Assembly (NCBI GenBank): GCA_040255925.1 | Contig: JBDZVX010000010.1 | Coordinates: forward strand, 1 to 35,825 | Direction: 5' to 3' | DNA: 35,825 nucleotides | Origin: Nitrolancea sp040255925 | GTDB lineage: Bacteria > Chloroflexota > Chloroflexia > Thermomicrobiales > Thermomicrobiaceae | Shown here: positions 24,107 through 32,520 of the stretch, one piece after another | Position numbering within the stretch: position 1 is the stretch's first letter | Layout: each line of letters begins with the position of its first letter | Program-made: the position numbers and the translations under genes | Notes under the pieces: model-generated | Told to the model about the DNA's origin: nothing | What the model saw: only the letters and a program-made list of their open reading frames with translations | Database searches by the model: none

Positions 24107-24529
24107 AGCATCCCTCTCTCCCTGGTTCGATCAGGTGATCCCGCCGGAGTCGCACGATCTCCGGATGAACACGAAGCCAGCTGCCCTGCCACGACGGTAA
24201 GCGTCATCGTACCTGGCGGGGCCTTTTGATGACGGTCCGGATCGGCGCGATGCCGGCTGATGGCGCGGGCCGGGCGTCGATGGCCGGTGTTTGTCGTCGT
24301 CCATGATGAGCGTGTGTGCTCTGATTGTAGACCGGGTTTCCTTGGGGTGACAGGTGCTCACCCTGAATCGTTTCCGAAATTCTCGGGGTGGCTCTGCGTT
24401 TGTCTCTGGCTGGGGAATGACTGGTCAGATACCGTATCCTTGAAGCACGCAAACGATTACTCAGGATTCGGAGTTCCGGCTGGTCTATTACCGGCGGTGA
24501 GATGCCCGGAACGGGAATGAGGGATGATG
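24107..24529. other. Intergenic region between divergent small genes
   Basis: About 420 bases without a supportable gene. A short stem (GGGTGA/TCACCC) lies near 24345-24365, and a CGTCAT/ATGACG pair near 24203-24236. Neither has a T-run. Promoters for the minus gene at 24106 and the plus gene at 24530 should be here but are not distinct by eye. Confidence 0.4.
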
Positions 24530-24760
24530 ATGCGTAACCAGGAAGAGATCGAGAGCCTGTACCAGCGGCTTGAGGAGGTCATCGACTTGACCCACGCTGA
24601 CGACCAGCTCATTGATAGCGCATCATGGAGCTACTTGTGCACCGTTGCCGACACGTTGGATTGGGTGCTGGCGGGGCTCTCCACCGAGGACTTTGTGTCC
24701 GACTCCTACCTTAACCTGGAGGGTTTGCTCCTGAAGATCCGTAGCCGGTCGGAGGGGTAG
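24530..24760 (+). CDS. Small acidic helical protein
   Basis: Three consecutive ATG codons start at 24524. The third (24530) is placed best behind GAGGG and gives 76 residues. The protein is acidic and helical (EEIESLYQRLEEVIDLTHAD, WSYLCTVADTLDWVLAGL), with no signal peptide or membrane helix. No family is recognised. It precedes the anchored beta-propeller gene by 58 bases on the same strand. Confidence 0.5.
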   Translation: MRNQEEIESLYQRLEEVIDLTHADDQLIDSASWSYLCTVADTLDWVLAGLSTEDFVSDSYLNLEGLLLKIRSRSEG

Positions 24761-24818
24761 GCCACTAAGCCTTTCCTGTTTGCCAGAAGGAGTGATCGGG
24801 CACCGGTTATAGGGAAGG

Positions 24819-26081
24819 GTGAGGGTGGGGCAGGATAACAGCGCGGGACGAGGGCAAGGCAAGCATTTACATTGGTTGTTTCACCGGATCGCCGGAATCG
24901 CGGTTGGCTTGGCGGTCCTAGCCGTCGGCGTACTCGCCATCATAATGTTCCAGGTTCGAGCGGACGGAGGCGGTGGTGCGTCTCAGGATGCCGGAACCGG
25001 AGCCGCTCCAGCAGGGGAAATCACATTCGCGCGGGATCGGGATGGTGACGGTCGTGGCGAGTTATCCCTCATAGATTCGGATGGGTCGAATCCACGTTCA
25101 ATCCCGAACACGATCGAAGGGGACTCCTCCCTTGCTTGGGCGCCCAACGGCAGCCACTTAGCCTTCGTCAGTTCCCGCCCGGAAGGCTCATCTGCTCAGA
25201 TCTACGTCAGTGATGGCGAGAACGTGCACGCCGTGACCCATTCGTCTCAGGGCGTCGGGAATCCGGTTTGGTCTCCCGATGGGCAGCGTATTGCCTTCAT
25301 CGGTTGGGGTGAGCCGGTCCCGGTTTCAGATACGGTGCTGTCCAGCGCACTTGGCCCCGGCGCACCGCCGAGCGGCATCATCTCCGTCTCGTACCCAAGG
25401 ATCTACCTGGTCAACGTCGATGGATCGGGGTTACGCAGGCTCTCGGACCCGGCTTCCCACAATGACAGTGATCTCAGCTGGTCGCCGGACGGGAGCCAGC
25501 TGGCGCTCGTGAGAAACCAAGATGGGTATACATCTCAGATCTGGGTGATGGATGCCGATGGGGCAAACCAACATCAAGTCAGCCACGATCTCCGTCTGGC
25601 ACAAGGACCACTCTGGTCGCCGGATGGAGAGTGGATCGCGTTTATTGGGTACCCTGATGAGTTTCCCGCGATCTATCTCGTCAGGCCGGATGGGTCGGGT
25701 CAGCACCGGCTGCTCCCATCCGGAGTCAACGGCGGGCTGCCGGACTGGTCACCAGATGGCCGCCGAATCGCGTACCTGGGCTCCAGGGACGGCCGGTCAG
25801 CGATCTTCGTCGTTAATGCAGACGGATCGGATGCGTACCCGCTCGCGGAGGTGGCTGGACACTCCTTTTCAGCGCCACTCTGGTCGCCGGATGGCCGGTG
25901 GATCGCATTCACGTCCCAGCCGCATCGTGGTGAAGTCAGCGGACCCTGGATGCTCAGCGTTATCCCGGTGAATTCCGGATTACCAACTCCCCGGATGATC
26001 GCCAAAGATGTCCTCCAGGACTCCCGTCCGGTATGGCGCCCGGTCCCGGCGCTCCACGATGACGGGACCGCACCGGAGTGA
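24819..26081 (+). CDS. Anchored beta-propeller (TolB/PD40-like) protein
   Basis: The reading starts at GTG 24819 within a purine-rich stretch; GTG 24825 is an alternative. It gives 420 residues. One helix (about 24-46) acts as a signal anchor. The exported part has at least six blades marked by WAPNGSHLAF, WSPDGQRIAF, WSPDGSQLAL, WSPDGEWIAF, WSPDGRRIAY and WSPDGRWIAF, the PD40 pattern of TolB propellers. An acidic RDRDGDGRG turn precedes the first blade. No enzymatic domain is attached, so it is a binding or scaffold protein of unknown ligand. A hairpin follows the stop codon. Confidence 0.88.
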   Translation: MRVGQDNSAGRGQGKHLHWLFHRIAGIAVGLAVLAVGVLAIIMFQVRADGGGGASQDAGTGAAPAGEITFARDRDGDGRGELSLIDSDGSNPRSIPNTIEGDSSLAWAPNGSHLAFVSSRPEGSSAQIYVSDGENVHAVTHSSQGVGNPVWSPDGQRIAFIGWGEPVPVSDTVLSSALGPGAPPSGIISVSYPRIYLVNVDGSGLRRLSDPASHNDSDLSWSPDGSQLALVRNQDGYTSQIWVMDADGANQHQVSHDLRLAQGPLWSPDGEWIAFIGYPDEFPAIYLVRPDGSGQHRLLPSGVNGGLPDWSPDGRRIAYLGSRDGRSAIFVVNADGSDAYPLAEVAGHSFSAPLWSPDGRWIAFTSQPHRGEVSGPWMLSVIPVNSGLPTPRMIAKDVLQDSRPVWRPVPALHDDGTAPE

Positions 26082-26083
26082 GC

Positions 26084-26110
26084 ACCGGCTCCGGGAGCCC
26101 CCGGTCGTTT
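26084..26110 (+). terminator. Probable intrinsic terminator after beta-propeller gene
   Basis: GGCTCC and GGAGCC pair around one G, and flanking ACC/GGT pairing lengthens the stem. A CGTTTC tail with three T follows. It begins three bases after the stop codon. Confidence 0.5.
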
Positions 26111-26308
26111 CTGAGTCCCGCCGCGTGCGTGTCAGGGTTCTGCACGGTTGGAGTTGACTGGTCGTGGCCCGCTCCCATCCGATCCGTCCAGCAGCGCGCG
26201 GCGGTAAACCGTTCGCTCGAAGCCAGATCGAGGTCTGGACTATCCCTCTACCGCCCATGCGAAGGTTTCCTGCAAAACCTTGACGCGCACCCGAATCCCG
26301 CCGTGTGG

Positions 26309-26337
26309 TTGACGCCGAGCAAATCTTCTATTATGAT
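26309..26337 (+). promoter_or_regulatory. Sigma-70-type promoter upstream of siroheme/sulfate genes
   Basis: TTGACG (26309-26314), a 17-base spacer and TATGAT (26332-26337) make a near-consensus housekeeping promoter, the best in the window. Transcription would start near 26344, giving a leader of nearly 500 nt before the GTG at 26838. Confidence 0.6.
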
Positions 26338-26837
26338 GCTCTTGGTTAAGACAACTGGCGTTAAAGGTTATGCCAGTGAGGATCGGGTCTGAAGACCAGA
26401 GAGTTAGGGAATCGGTGAGTCAACCGGCTGAACAATTGGCATCCGATCTGAATCCGGATACGGCTCGTTGGACCGCTGGAGAGACTCTTTCCGGCGGCGA
26501 CAGTTTCTGGTCATTCATCCCCGTCTATTTCTCCCACGGCAACCGTTTCCATTCCCCTAGTCAAAGCGAGTTCTGTTTACCCTCCTAACCGCTGGCGGAG
26601 CGCTTCACGGCGCTGACGCCGAGCGCCTGTTTCCGGCTCCCTGAACCGGGATGCCAGACGCCTCATCGTGTACCGGGCCCTATACCCCGCGATAGGTTTC
26701 AGGTATTCACTGTTCGGTATGAGCCAGTGCCGTGTGCCAATGATCGTGAGATCCCAGCTCGTTACTCTGAAACAAACCGGTCAGCAGGCACGTATTCCGA
26801 ACCTTCACGCCGAAGTGGCGAAAGGAGTCCCTGTTCA

Positions 26838-27509
26838 GTGGCACGGAGTTACTACCCAGTCGCGCTTGATCTTGATGGAAAAGGGTGCTTGGTCGTCGGT
26901 GGGGGCGAGATTGCCGATGGGAAGCTCGACGCGCTCCTCTCGTCCGGCGCTCGCGTAACCGTTGTGAGCCCGTCGGTTCGCCCGCGAATCGCGGCACTTG
27001 CTGATGCAGGGCGGATCACCCTGCACCAGCGAACGTACCAGTCCGGTGACCTGACCGGTGCGTTCCTGGTGATCGCGGCGACCGATGATCGCGCAGTCAA
27101 CGCCGAAGTGGCGGTCGAAGCGCGCGCGGCGGGTATTTTGGTCAACGCCGTCGATGACCCGCCGAACTGTGACTTTTTTGCTGTTGCGATCGTCCGCCGG
27201 GGCGACCTTCAAGTCTCGATTTCGACGAACGGGCTCAGCCCGGCCTTCGCCCGTTGGATGCGGGAGCAGCTCGACGAGGCGCTGCCGCGGGAGTACGGCG
27301 ATCTCTTGAAGGTACTCGCCGATGTGCGAGAGACGCTGAAGGCGCGCGGGCCGATTCCCGCCTATGAGCACTGGCAGGCGGCGATCACTGAAGACGTGCT
27401 TGATTGCCTACGGCAGGGTGATGTCGCCGGCGCGCGTGCCCGGATCTATGAGCGGGTGGCCGGAGAGGTGGATCTCGACGCGGCGTCCGTGGCGGCGCTG
27501 TCGGTCTGA
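26838..27509 (+). CDS. Precorrin-2 dehydrogenase / possible sirohydrochlorin ferrochelatase (Met8/CysG-B type)
   Basis: The start is GTG at 26838, ten bases after AAAGGAG. The 223-residue protein begins YYPVALDLDGKGCLVVGGG, the NAD-binding strand and Gly loop of the family. VTVVSPSVRP, VIAATDDRAVN, VNAVDDPPNCDFF and VSISTNGLSPAFARWMR follow in the expected order, with a C-terminal helical dimerisation part. It oxidises precorrin-2 to sirohydrochlorin, and Met8-like members also insert iron. No separate chelatase (SirB/CbiX) is in the operon, so a bifunctional role is possible but not shown. It is followed directly by the methyltransferase that makes its substrate. Confidence 0.93.
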   Translation: MARSYYPVALDLDGKGCLVVGGGEIADGKLDALLSSGARVTVVSPSVRPRIAALADAGRITLHQRTYQSGDLTGAFLVIAATDDRAVNAEVAVEARAAGILVNAVDDPPNCDFFAVAIVRRGDLQVSISTNGLSPAFARWMREQLDEALPREYGDLLKVLADVRETLKARGPIPAYEHWQAAITEDVLDCLRQGDVAGARARIYERVAGEVDLDAASVAALSV

Positions 27510-27524
27510 TTGGAGAAAAAACCG

Positions 27525-28361
27525 GTGAAACCTTGGGGATTTGTGTCGATCGTTGGAGCAGGGCCGGGTGATCCTGAGCTGATCACGGTGCGCGGCCTTG
27601 CCCGCCTCCGGGCCGCCGATGTCGTGGTCTACGATCGTCTCGTCGATCCGCGCCTTGTTGATGAGGTGCCGGCGGAGGCTGAGCGGGTGTTCGTCGGCAA
27701 GGCTTGCGGGCGGGCATCGGTGGATCAGCGGACGATCGAGGCGATCTTGGTCGACCGCGCGCGGGAAGGGAAGCGTGTCGTCCGGCTGAAGGGTGGCGAT
27801 CCGTTTGTCTTCGGCCGGGGTGGCGAGGAAGTCGAAGCGCTAGTGAAGGCCGGCGTGGCATTTGAGGTCGTGCCCGGCGTAACGAGCGCCACGTCGGTGC
27901 CCGCGCTGGCCGGAATCCCGGTTACGCACCGGGGACTGGCGTCGGCAGTCACGATCGTTACCGCGCATGAAGACCCGCGCAAATTTCAAGAGTCGGTCGA
28001 TTGGGCCTGGCTAGCCGCATCCAGCGGCACACTGGTGATTCTGATGGGCCTCAAACGCCTGGAGGCGGTGTGCGACCGGCTCATGCTCGAAGGCCGCTCG
28101 CCGGATACCCCGGCCGCCGTCATCTCCGCCGGGGCGTCGCCGGATCAGCGCGTCGTCACCGGTTGCCTGGCCACACTGCCCGAGGCGGTGGCCACCGCTG
28201 GGCTGCGATCGCCAGCCCTCATCGTTGTCGGCCAGGTGGTCCGGTTCCGGGAGTTTCTGGAATCCGGAGAGCGGGTGGCGCCGTACGCCATGCCAACCGG
28301 ACAGCCCGGTGCGGATCCGGAGCTTCTTTCCGTCTTTTCACTGCTCGCCAGAGCCGGCTAG
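27525..28361 (+). CDS. cobA: Uroporphyrinogen-III C-methyltransferase
   Basis: GTG 27525 lies nine bases after TTGGAG, 15 bases past the preceding stop codon; a TTG at 27510 is less likely. The 278-residue SUMT makes precorrin-2 from uroporphyrinogen III with two S-adenosylmethionine molecules. Signatures are VSIVGAGPGDPELITVRG near the N-terminus, VRLKGGDPFVFGRGGEE, VPGVTSATSVPALAGIPVTHRG and the GTLVILMGLKRL strand. No uroporphyrinogen-III synthase domain is fused. With the preceding dehydrogenase it supplies siroheme for the reductase encoded downstream. Confidence 0.95.
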   Translation: MKPWGFVSIVGAGPGDPELITVRGLARLRAADVVVYDRLVDPRLVDEVPAEAERVFVGKACGRASVDQRTIEAILVDRAREGKRVVRLKGGDPFVFGRGGEEVEALVKAGVAFEVVPGVTSATSVPALAGIPVTHRGLASAVTIVTAHEDPRKFQESVDWAWLAASSGTLVILMGLKRLEAVCDRLMLEGRSPDTPAAVISAGASPDQRVVTGCLATLPEAVATAGLRSPALIVVGQVVRFREFLESGERVAPYAMPTGQPGADPELLSVFSLLARAG

Positions 28362-28436
28362 CCGACCGACGGGGCGATCGACGAAGGCTGAGGCGCCGGT
28401 ATCTAAAAGCGCCGGGTAGGGATGGAGAGTGTTGGG

Positions 28437-28799
28437 ATGTTTGAACGAGTGGCGCGCATGACGAGAGCCAGGAAATCACCGCAACCAGCGGCGCGGCCAA
28501 TGGTGATTTGGTCCGGACGCCAGCCGGCGGGAAACGTCTATGAGCGATCGATGCAGCGAATTTTGACCGAGAGCGGCCCACTTTCGGTTGATGAACTTGC
28601 GAATCGGGTCGGTTCGGACCTTCTCCAGCGGGAATTGGAGCGCGGTGCGTGGGCATTGGAAATCGCGACCTGGGGCCCTGGGTATTTTCGGGATGAGGCC
28701 CGCGAGGTCATCACCGCCGCGATCGGCAGGACGCTGGACCGGTGGCCGGCGCCGGAGAGCGCGGGAACCGGCCTATTTGGAGAAACAGTAGCCCATTAA
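28437..28799 (+). CDS. Unknown small protein, possible winged-helix, in sulfate operon
   Basis: The start is taken at ATG 28437, nine bases after GGAG; ATG 28422 is the alternative. It gives 120 residues. A basic N-terminus (RMTRARKSPQP) precedes a helical part. RSMQRILTESGPLSVDELANRVGSDLLQRELERGAW looks like a small winged-helix core in which SVDELANRV is the first half of a helix-turn-helix. A WGPGYFRDEAREVI helix follows. No Cys cluster or membrane helix. It lies between the siroheme genes and the sulfite/nitrite reductase on the same strand, so a regulator or reductase accessory role is a reasonable guess. I do not recognise a named family. Confidence 0.6.
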   Translation: MFERVARMTRARKSPQPAARPMVIWSGRQPAGNVYERSMQRILTESGPLSVDELANRVGSDLLQRELERGAWALEIATWGPGYFRDEAREVITAAIGRTLDRWPAPESAGTGLFGETVAH

Positions 28800-28854
28800 G
28801 GGCAACTCTTGATTTGAACCTATCGGACATGAGTGTGATTGAAAGGATCTTCGA

Positions 28855-30528
28855 ATGCCACCTACCCCGACATGGGACCTGGTACTCAAGCGAAACTCGA
28901 TCGAGCGGCTCAAACGGGAGAAGTTTCCCTTCGCCGTGCTTGATGAACTGCCGGAACTGATCGAGCGCGGCTACGAGGATATCTCGGAAGAAGATATCGT
29001 TCGCTTCCAATGGTATGGCCTCTATCATGACAAGCCGAAGGTCGGCTACTTCATGATGCGGGTCAAGATCCCGAGCGGGCTGCTCACGGCGAAGCAGCTC
29101 CGGACGATCGGCGAGCTGTCGCGCCGGATTGGCCGGAACGATGGTGAGCTCACCACCCGGCAGAACATCCAGCTCCACTGGATCAAGCTCGAGCACCTTC
29201 CAGAGATCTTCCCGGTCTTGGAAGAGGCGGGCCTATCGACCCTGGGTGGCTGCGGCGATGCCGTGCGCAACATCACCGGATGCCCGGTCGCGGGGATTGA
29301 CCGCGAGGAGCTTTTTGATTGCACCCCGCTAGTCGATGAGGCGGCCAAGTTCTTCTATGGGAACCGGGAGTACTCGGATCTCCCGCGAAAGCACAAGATC
29401 ACGATCAGCACCTGCGCCTACCATTGCAATGCGCCGGCGATCAACTGCATCGTCCTGATCGGTGCGATCAAGGACGGCCGTCGGGGCTATGCCATCCGGC
29501 TCGGCGGCGGGCTGTCTTCGGCGCCGCGCGTCGCCAGGGCGATCAACACCTGGGTACCGGAGGAAGAGGCGATGGATGTCCTCCGGGCGATTCTCGACGC
29601 CTGGCGGTTCAACTTGCAGTACCGGATGTCGCGGGCCAAGGCGCGGATGAAGTTCATGATGGATGACTTCGGGCCGGAGGGCTTTCGCGCGGAGGTCGAG
29701 CGCTATCTCGGCCGGAAAATGGAAGATCTCCCGTCGCCGCGCCGGATCGGTGATACCGAGCACCTTGGGATCAATGCCCAAAAGCAGGAGGGCCTCTACT
29801 ACATCGGCTTCCCGGTCTATCTCGGCCGGATCAGCGGCGACCAGATGGTTGCGCTTGCCGATATCGCCGAGTCGGTCGGTGGTGATATCCGGCTGACCCG
29901 CCAGCAGAACTTCATCGTTGGGAACGTTCCGGAGGCCGAGGTTGACCGGGTGGTCCGGGAGGTTGGCGATCTGGGCTTTCCGCTGGATGTGAGCCGCCTC
30001 CGCGGTACCTCGCAGGGCTGCACCGGTTCACCACTGTGCAACTATGCGGTTGCCGAGACCAAGGTGAAGCTCGACGAAATCGTCCAGCACCTGGAGGCGA
30101 CCTTCGGCCGGGAGGCGGACGGGATCATCGTCAACGTGGACGGCTGCCCGCACGCCTGCGCCCACCACTGGACCGCCGATATCGGGCTCCAGGGGAGCAC
30201 GCTGCGGGATAAGACCGGAGCCGGCCAGAAACTGGAAGCCTATGAGATTTATCTCCGGGGAACGCTCGGTGAAGATGCCGAGATCGGCCGGCCAATCGTC
30301 CGGCGAGTCCCGTCGGATGACGCGAAGTTCTACGTCGAGCGGCTGATCCGCGCGTATCTCGAGCGCCGCCAGCCGGGCGAGCCGTTCAAAGGCTTCGCCG
30401 ACCGGACGAGTGACGAGGAATTGATCGCGATCGCGAGTAACCGGTCTCTTGAAGAGGTCGAGGCCGAATTCAAGGCGGCGCGGAGCCGCCGGGGTGGTCG
30501 CGCCGCTGCTGCCGCGGCCGCCGATTAG
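28855..30528 (+). CDS. Ferredoxin-type assimilatory sulfite (or nitrite) reductase
   Basis: The 557-residue protein starts seven bases after AAAGGA. It has the duplicated siroheme reductase plan: an N-terminal ferredoxin-like half with GELTTRQNIQLHWI and GGCGDAVRNITGCPVAG, then a second half with RLTRQQNFIVGNVP. The cluster and siroheme ligands are GCTGSPLC (Cys389, Cys395) and DGCPHACAHH (Cys431, Cys435), the C-x5-C...C-x3-C set for [4Fe-4S] next to siroheme. It reduces sulfite to sulfide, or nitrite to ammonia, by six electrons from ferredoxin. Operon context (siroheme genes before, CysH after, ferredoxin at the end) favours sulfite. Sequence alone does not settle the substrate. The Ala/Arg-rich tail is probably disordered. 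Confidence 0.9.
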   Translation: MPPTPTWDLVLKRNSIERLKREKFPFAVLDELPELIERGYEDISEEDIVRFQWYGLYHDKPKVGYFMMRVKIPSGLLTAKQLRTIGELSRRIGRNDGELTTRQNIQLHWIKLEHLPEIFPVLEEAGLSTLGGCGDAVRNITGCPVAGIDREELFDCTPLVDEAAKFFYGNREYSDLPRKHKITISTCAYHCNAPAINCIVLIGAIKDGRRGYAIRLGGGLSSAPRVARAINTWVPEEEAMDVLRAILDAWRFNLQYRMSRAKARMKFMMDDFGPEGFRAEVERYLGRKMEDLPSPRRIGDTEHLGINAQKQEGLYYIGFPVYLGRISGDQMVALADIAESVGGDIRLTRQQNFIVGNVPEAEVDRVVREVGDLGFPLDVSRLRGTSQGCTGSPLCNYAVAETKVKLDEIVQHLEATFGREADGIIVNVDGCPHACAHHWTADIGLQGSTLRDKTGAGQKLEAYEIYLRGTLGEDAEIGRPIVRRVPSDDAKFYVERLIRAYLERRQPGEPFKGFADRTSDEELIAIASNRSLEEVEAEFKAARSRRGGRAAAAAAAD

Positions 30529-30553
30529 GGGGACAAAAGGAGGAACCGTCGAA

Positions 30554-31357
30554 ATGGTGATCGATAATTACGACCTTCTGGATGAATGGGAAGTCGGCGA
30601 GCTTGCGATCGAGCTCGACGATAAGGAGCCGCAGGAAGTTCTGCGCTGGGGTATCGAGCGATTCGGCTCCGGAATAGCGATCTGCACAAGTTTCCAGTCC
30701 GATGGCATGGCTCTTTTGGACATGGCTTGGCGGATCGACCCCAACATCCGGGTGTTCACGGTCGATAGCGGCCGGATGCACCAGGAAACCTACGACTTGA
30801 TGGAGCGGGTTCGCGAACGGTATCAGATCCCGATCGAGGTCTACTACCCCGACGCGGCGGAGCTCGAAGCGTTCGTCCGGCAGGAGGGGATCAACCCATT
30901 CTATCGGGGCGTGCCGCTCCGGCTGCGGTGCTGCGAAGTTCGCAAAGTCAACCCGTTGAAGAAGGTGCTGGAAGGGCTTGATGCCTGGGTGACTGGACTG
31001 CGGCGCGACCAGTGGGCGAGCCGGTCGAATATCCGGAAGGTCGAAATCGATCACGATCATGGCGGACTACTGAAGTTCAATCCTCTGGCCGACTGGATGG
31101 AAGATGAGGTCTGGGACTACATACGGGACAACGATGTACCGTATAATGAGTTGTATGACAAGGGTTATACAAGTATTGGCTGTGCGCCCTGCACCCGTCC
31201 AACCAAGCCGGGCGAGGATCCCCGCGCCGGCCGCTGGTGGTGGGAGAAGAACGCGCCGAAGGAGTGCGGGATTCACTGCCCGATCGAAACAGGAACGTTC
31301 GAGCATGAGGCCGAAATTCTGCTCGGCCGCCACGTAGCAGGAGCGAAGTTCTCGTGA
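30554..31357 (+). CDS. cysH: Adenylyl-sulfate (APS) reductase, CysH iron-sulfur type
   Basis: ATG 30554 is ten bases after AAGGAGG and gives 267 residues. The PAPS-reductase fold is shown by ICTSFQSDGMALLDM and FTVDSGRMHQETY. The extra cysteines of the [4Fe-4S] class are all present: Cys126-Cys127 (RCCEVRKVNPLKK) and Cys210/Cys213 (GCAPCTRP). The catalytic C-terminal Cys238 is in KECGIH, with GEDPRAGRWWWE between. Such enzymes reduce APS directly to sulfite with thioredoxin, so APS kinase would not be needed for the pathway. The last bases overlap the next gene (GTGA), implying coupled translation. Confidence 0.93.
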   Translation: MVIDNYDLLDEWEVGELAIELDDKEPQEVLRWGIERFGSGIAICTSFQSDGMALLDMAWRIDPNIRVFTVDSGRMHQETYDLMERVRERYQIPIEVYYPDAAELEAFVRQEGINPFYRGVPLRLRCCEVRKVNPLKKVLEGLDAWVTGLRRDQWASRSNIRKVEIDHDHGGLLKFNPLADWMEDEVWDYIRDNDVPYNELYDKGYTSIGCAPCTRPTKPGEDPRAGRWWWEKNAPKECGIHCPIETGTFEHEAEILLGRHVAGAKFS

Positions 31358-31806
31358 GAATTGCCGCTACCGAACAGGAGCTGCTCGTACCGGAGATTGC
31401 CAAGTTCGCCGCCGCCCTGCATGACGCGTCGGCGCGGGCGCGCTACGAAGAGCTCCAGGCCGCGGTGGAAGCCGGAGAGGTGCCCGACGAGCTGACCGGT
31501 CATCTTGCGAATGTGCTGGAGGTCGGACTACAAAGTGGACGGCTCCGCCGGTTCTATGGCGCCGATGGTGAGCAGGCTCTGGCCCGGCTCTTTCACCGGA
31601 CTCCAGCCGGCGCGGCGCTTGCCGCCGCGGCCAATGCGGTTACCGAAGCGTTAACCGCGCTCCACGGCCAGGTCATCGAGGAGATCAAGATCTCGGCGGT
31701 TGGTCCCGGGAGCTACCGACTTCTGGTGGATACGGACCAATGTCAGGTGAGCATTCGGCTCGATCGTGGCGGGGTGAACGTGGAGAGCCTCGCGGTTGGG
31801 GTCTGA
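31354..31806 (+). CDS. Unknown protein translationally coupled to cysH
   Basis: The GTG start overlaps the cysH stop codon (GTGA), which strongly supports this frame. The 150-residue protein has no signal or membrane segment. The first ~95 residues are helical (PEIAKFAAALHDASARARYEEL, VPDELTGHLANVLEVGLQSG, ALARLFHRTPAG). The C-terminus is a small beta unit (IEEIKISAVGPGSYRLLVDT, CQVSIRLDRGGVNVESLAV). I do not recognise a family. Its place between APS reductase and APS kinase suggests a role in sulfate activation or reduction, perhaps as a chaperone or regulator of CysH. This rests on context only. Confidence 0.75.
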   Translation: MRIAATEQELLVPEIAKFAAALHDASARARYEELQAAVEAGEVPDELTGHLANVLEVGLQSGRLRRFYGADGEQALARLFHRTPAGAALAAAANAVTEALTALHGQVIEEIKISAVGPGSYRLLVDTDQCQVSIRLDRGGVNVESLAVGV

Positions 31807-31959
31807 ACCGAACCGGCGCGTCGAGAAGTGGTACCCACTGACGTGAGACGGTATGGGGAAATCCGCGGAGCTGTAGCGCGGCCCTCAATGGACGTTTACA
31901 ATTCAACCACGCCACTAGGAATTCGCGGGAAGTAGAAGATTACCAAATCAGGAGGAGGC

Positions 31960-32520
31960 ATGTCTCAAGGATTTACCCTCTGGTTTACCGGATTGTCGGG
32001 TGCGGGGAAGTCAACGCTGGCTGGCGAGTTGGAGAGAGTTATTCGCGCCCGGACCGGTAAGATCGAGATTCTGGATGGAGATGTCGTTCGCACACACCTG
32101 TCGAAGGGGCTGGGTTTCAGTAAAGAAGACCGGGACACGAACATCCGGCGGATCGGCTTCGTCTGCAAAATACTTTCTCGGAATGGGGTACCGGTCATTG
32201 CGGCGGCGATCTCACCCTACCGGGCTATTCGAGATGAGATCCGTCAGGAGATCGACAATTTTGTCGAGGTCTATGTCGAGTGCTCGCTCGACGAACTGGT
32301 CAACCGCGACGTCAAGGGCCTCTATGCCAAGGCGCTCCGGGGCGAGATCGCCAATTTCACCGGTGTCTCCGACCCGTATGAGCCGCCCTTGAATCCCGAT
32401 ATCGTCGTCAATAGCGAACGGGAGACGATCGAGGAGAGCGTTCAGAAGATTCTCTCCAAGCTCGAAGAACTGGGCTACCTGCCGGTAGGCGATGACGTTG
32501 CCGTTGGAGGTGCGCGATGA
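31960..32520 (+). CDS. cysC: Adenylyl-sulfate (APS) kinase
   Basis: The 186-residue kinase starts just after AGGAGGAGG. It has the P-loop GLSGAGKST, the DGDVVRTHL motif, SKEDRDTNIRRIGF for APS binding, and AAAISPYR with the Ser found in the active enzyme. It phosphorylates APS to PAPS. About 150 bases separate it from the gene before; a TACAAT at 31897-31902 might be a -10 box but lacks a good -35. Its end overlaps the next start (ATGA), so it is coupled to ATP sulfurylase. Since CysH here is the APS type, PAPS may serve sulfotransferases or overflow control. Confidence 0.95.
   Translation: MSQGFTLWFTGLSGAGKSTLAGELERVIRARTGKIEILDGDVVRTHLSKGLGFSKEDRDTNIRRIGFVCKILSRNGVPVIAAAISPYRAIRDEIRQEIDNFVEVYVECSLDELVNRDVKGLYAKALRGEIANFTGVSDPYEPPLNPDIVVNSERETIEESVQKILSKLEELGYLPVGDDVAVGGAR

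Larger units (their letters stand above)
26082..26837 (+). other. Non-coding region with promoter and long leader of the sulfate/siroheme operon
   Basis: Of these 756 bases, the left part holds a terminator hairpin and the middle a good promoter (26309-26337). About 26344 to 26837 would then be a leader of nearly 500 nt ahead of the first siroheme gene. Short frames inside (for example 26370-26588) have no convincing ribosome site or protein character. Several stems can be drawn, including CGGT/ACCG at 26413-26426 after GGGAA. This recalls part of a cobalamin-type aptamer, but other core boxes are missing. I cannot name a riboswitch. AAAGGAG at 26821-26827 serves the gene start. Confidence 0.45.

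Noticed and set aside
26370..26460. Cobalamin riboswitch
   Set aside because: A GGGAA plus small hairpin resembles one part of the aptamer, but the other conserved boxes are not found, and the downstream genes make siroheme rather than use cobalamin.
26078..26588. Two short plus-strand frames ahead of the siroheme genes
   Set aside because: Weak or badly spaced ribosome sites and no protein-like pattern; better explained as terminator, promoter and leader DNA.
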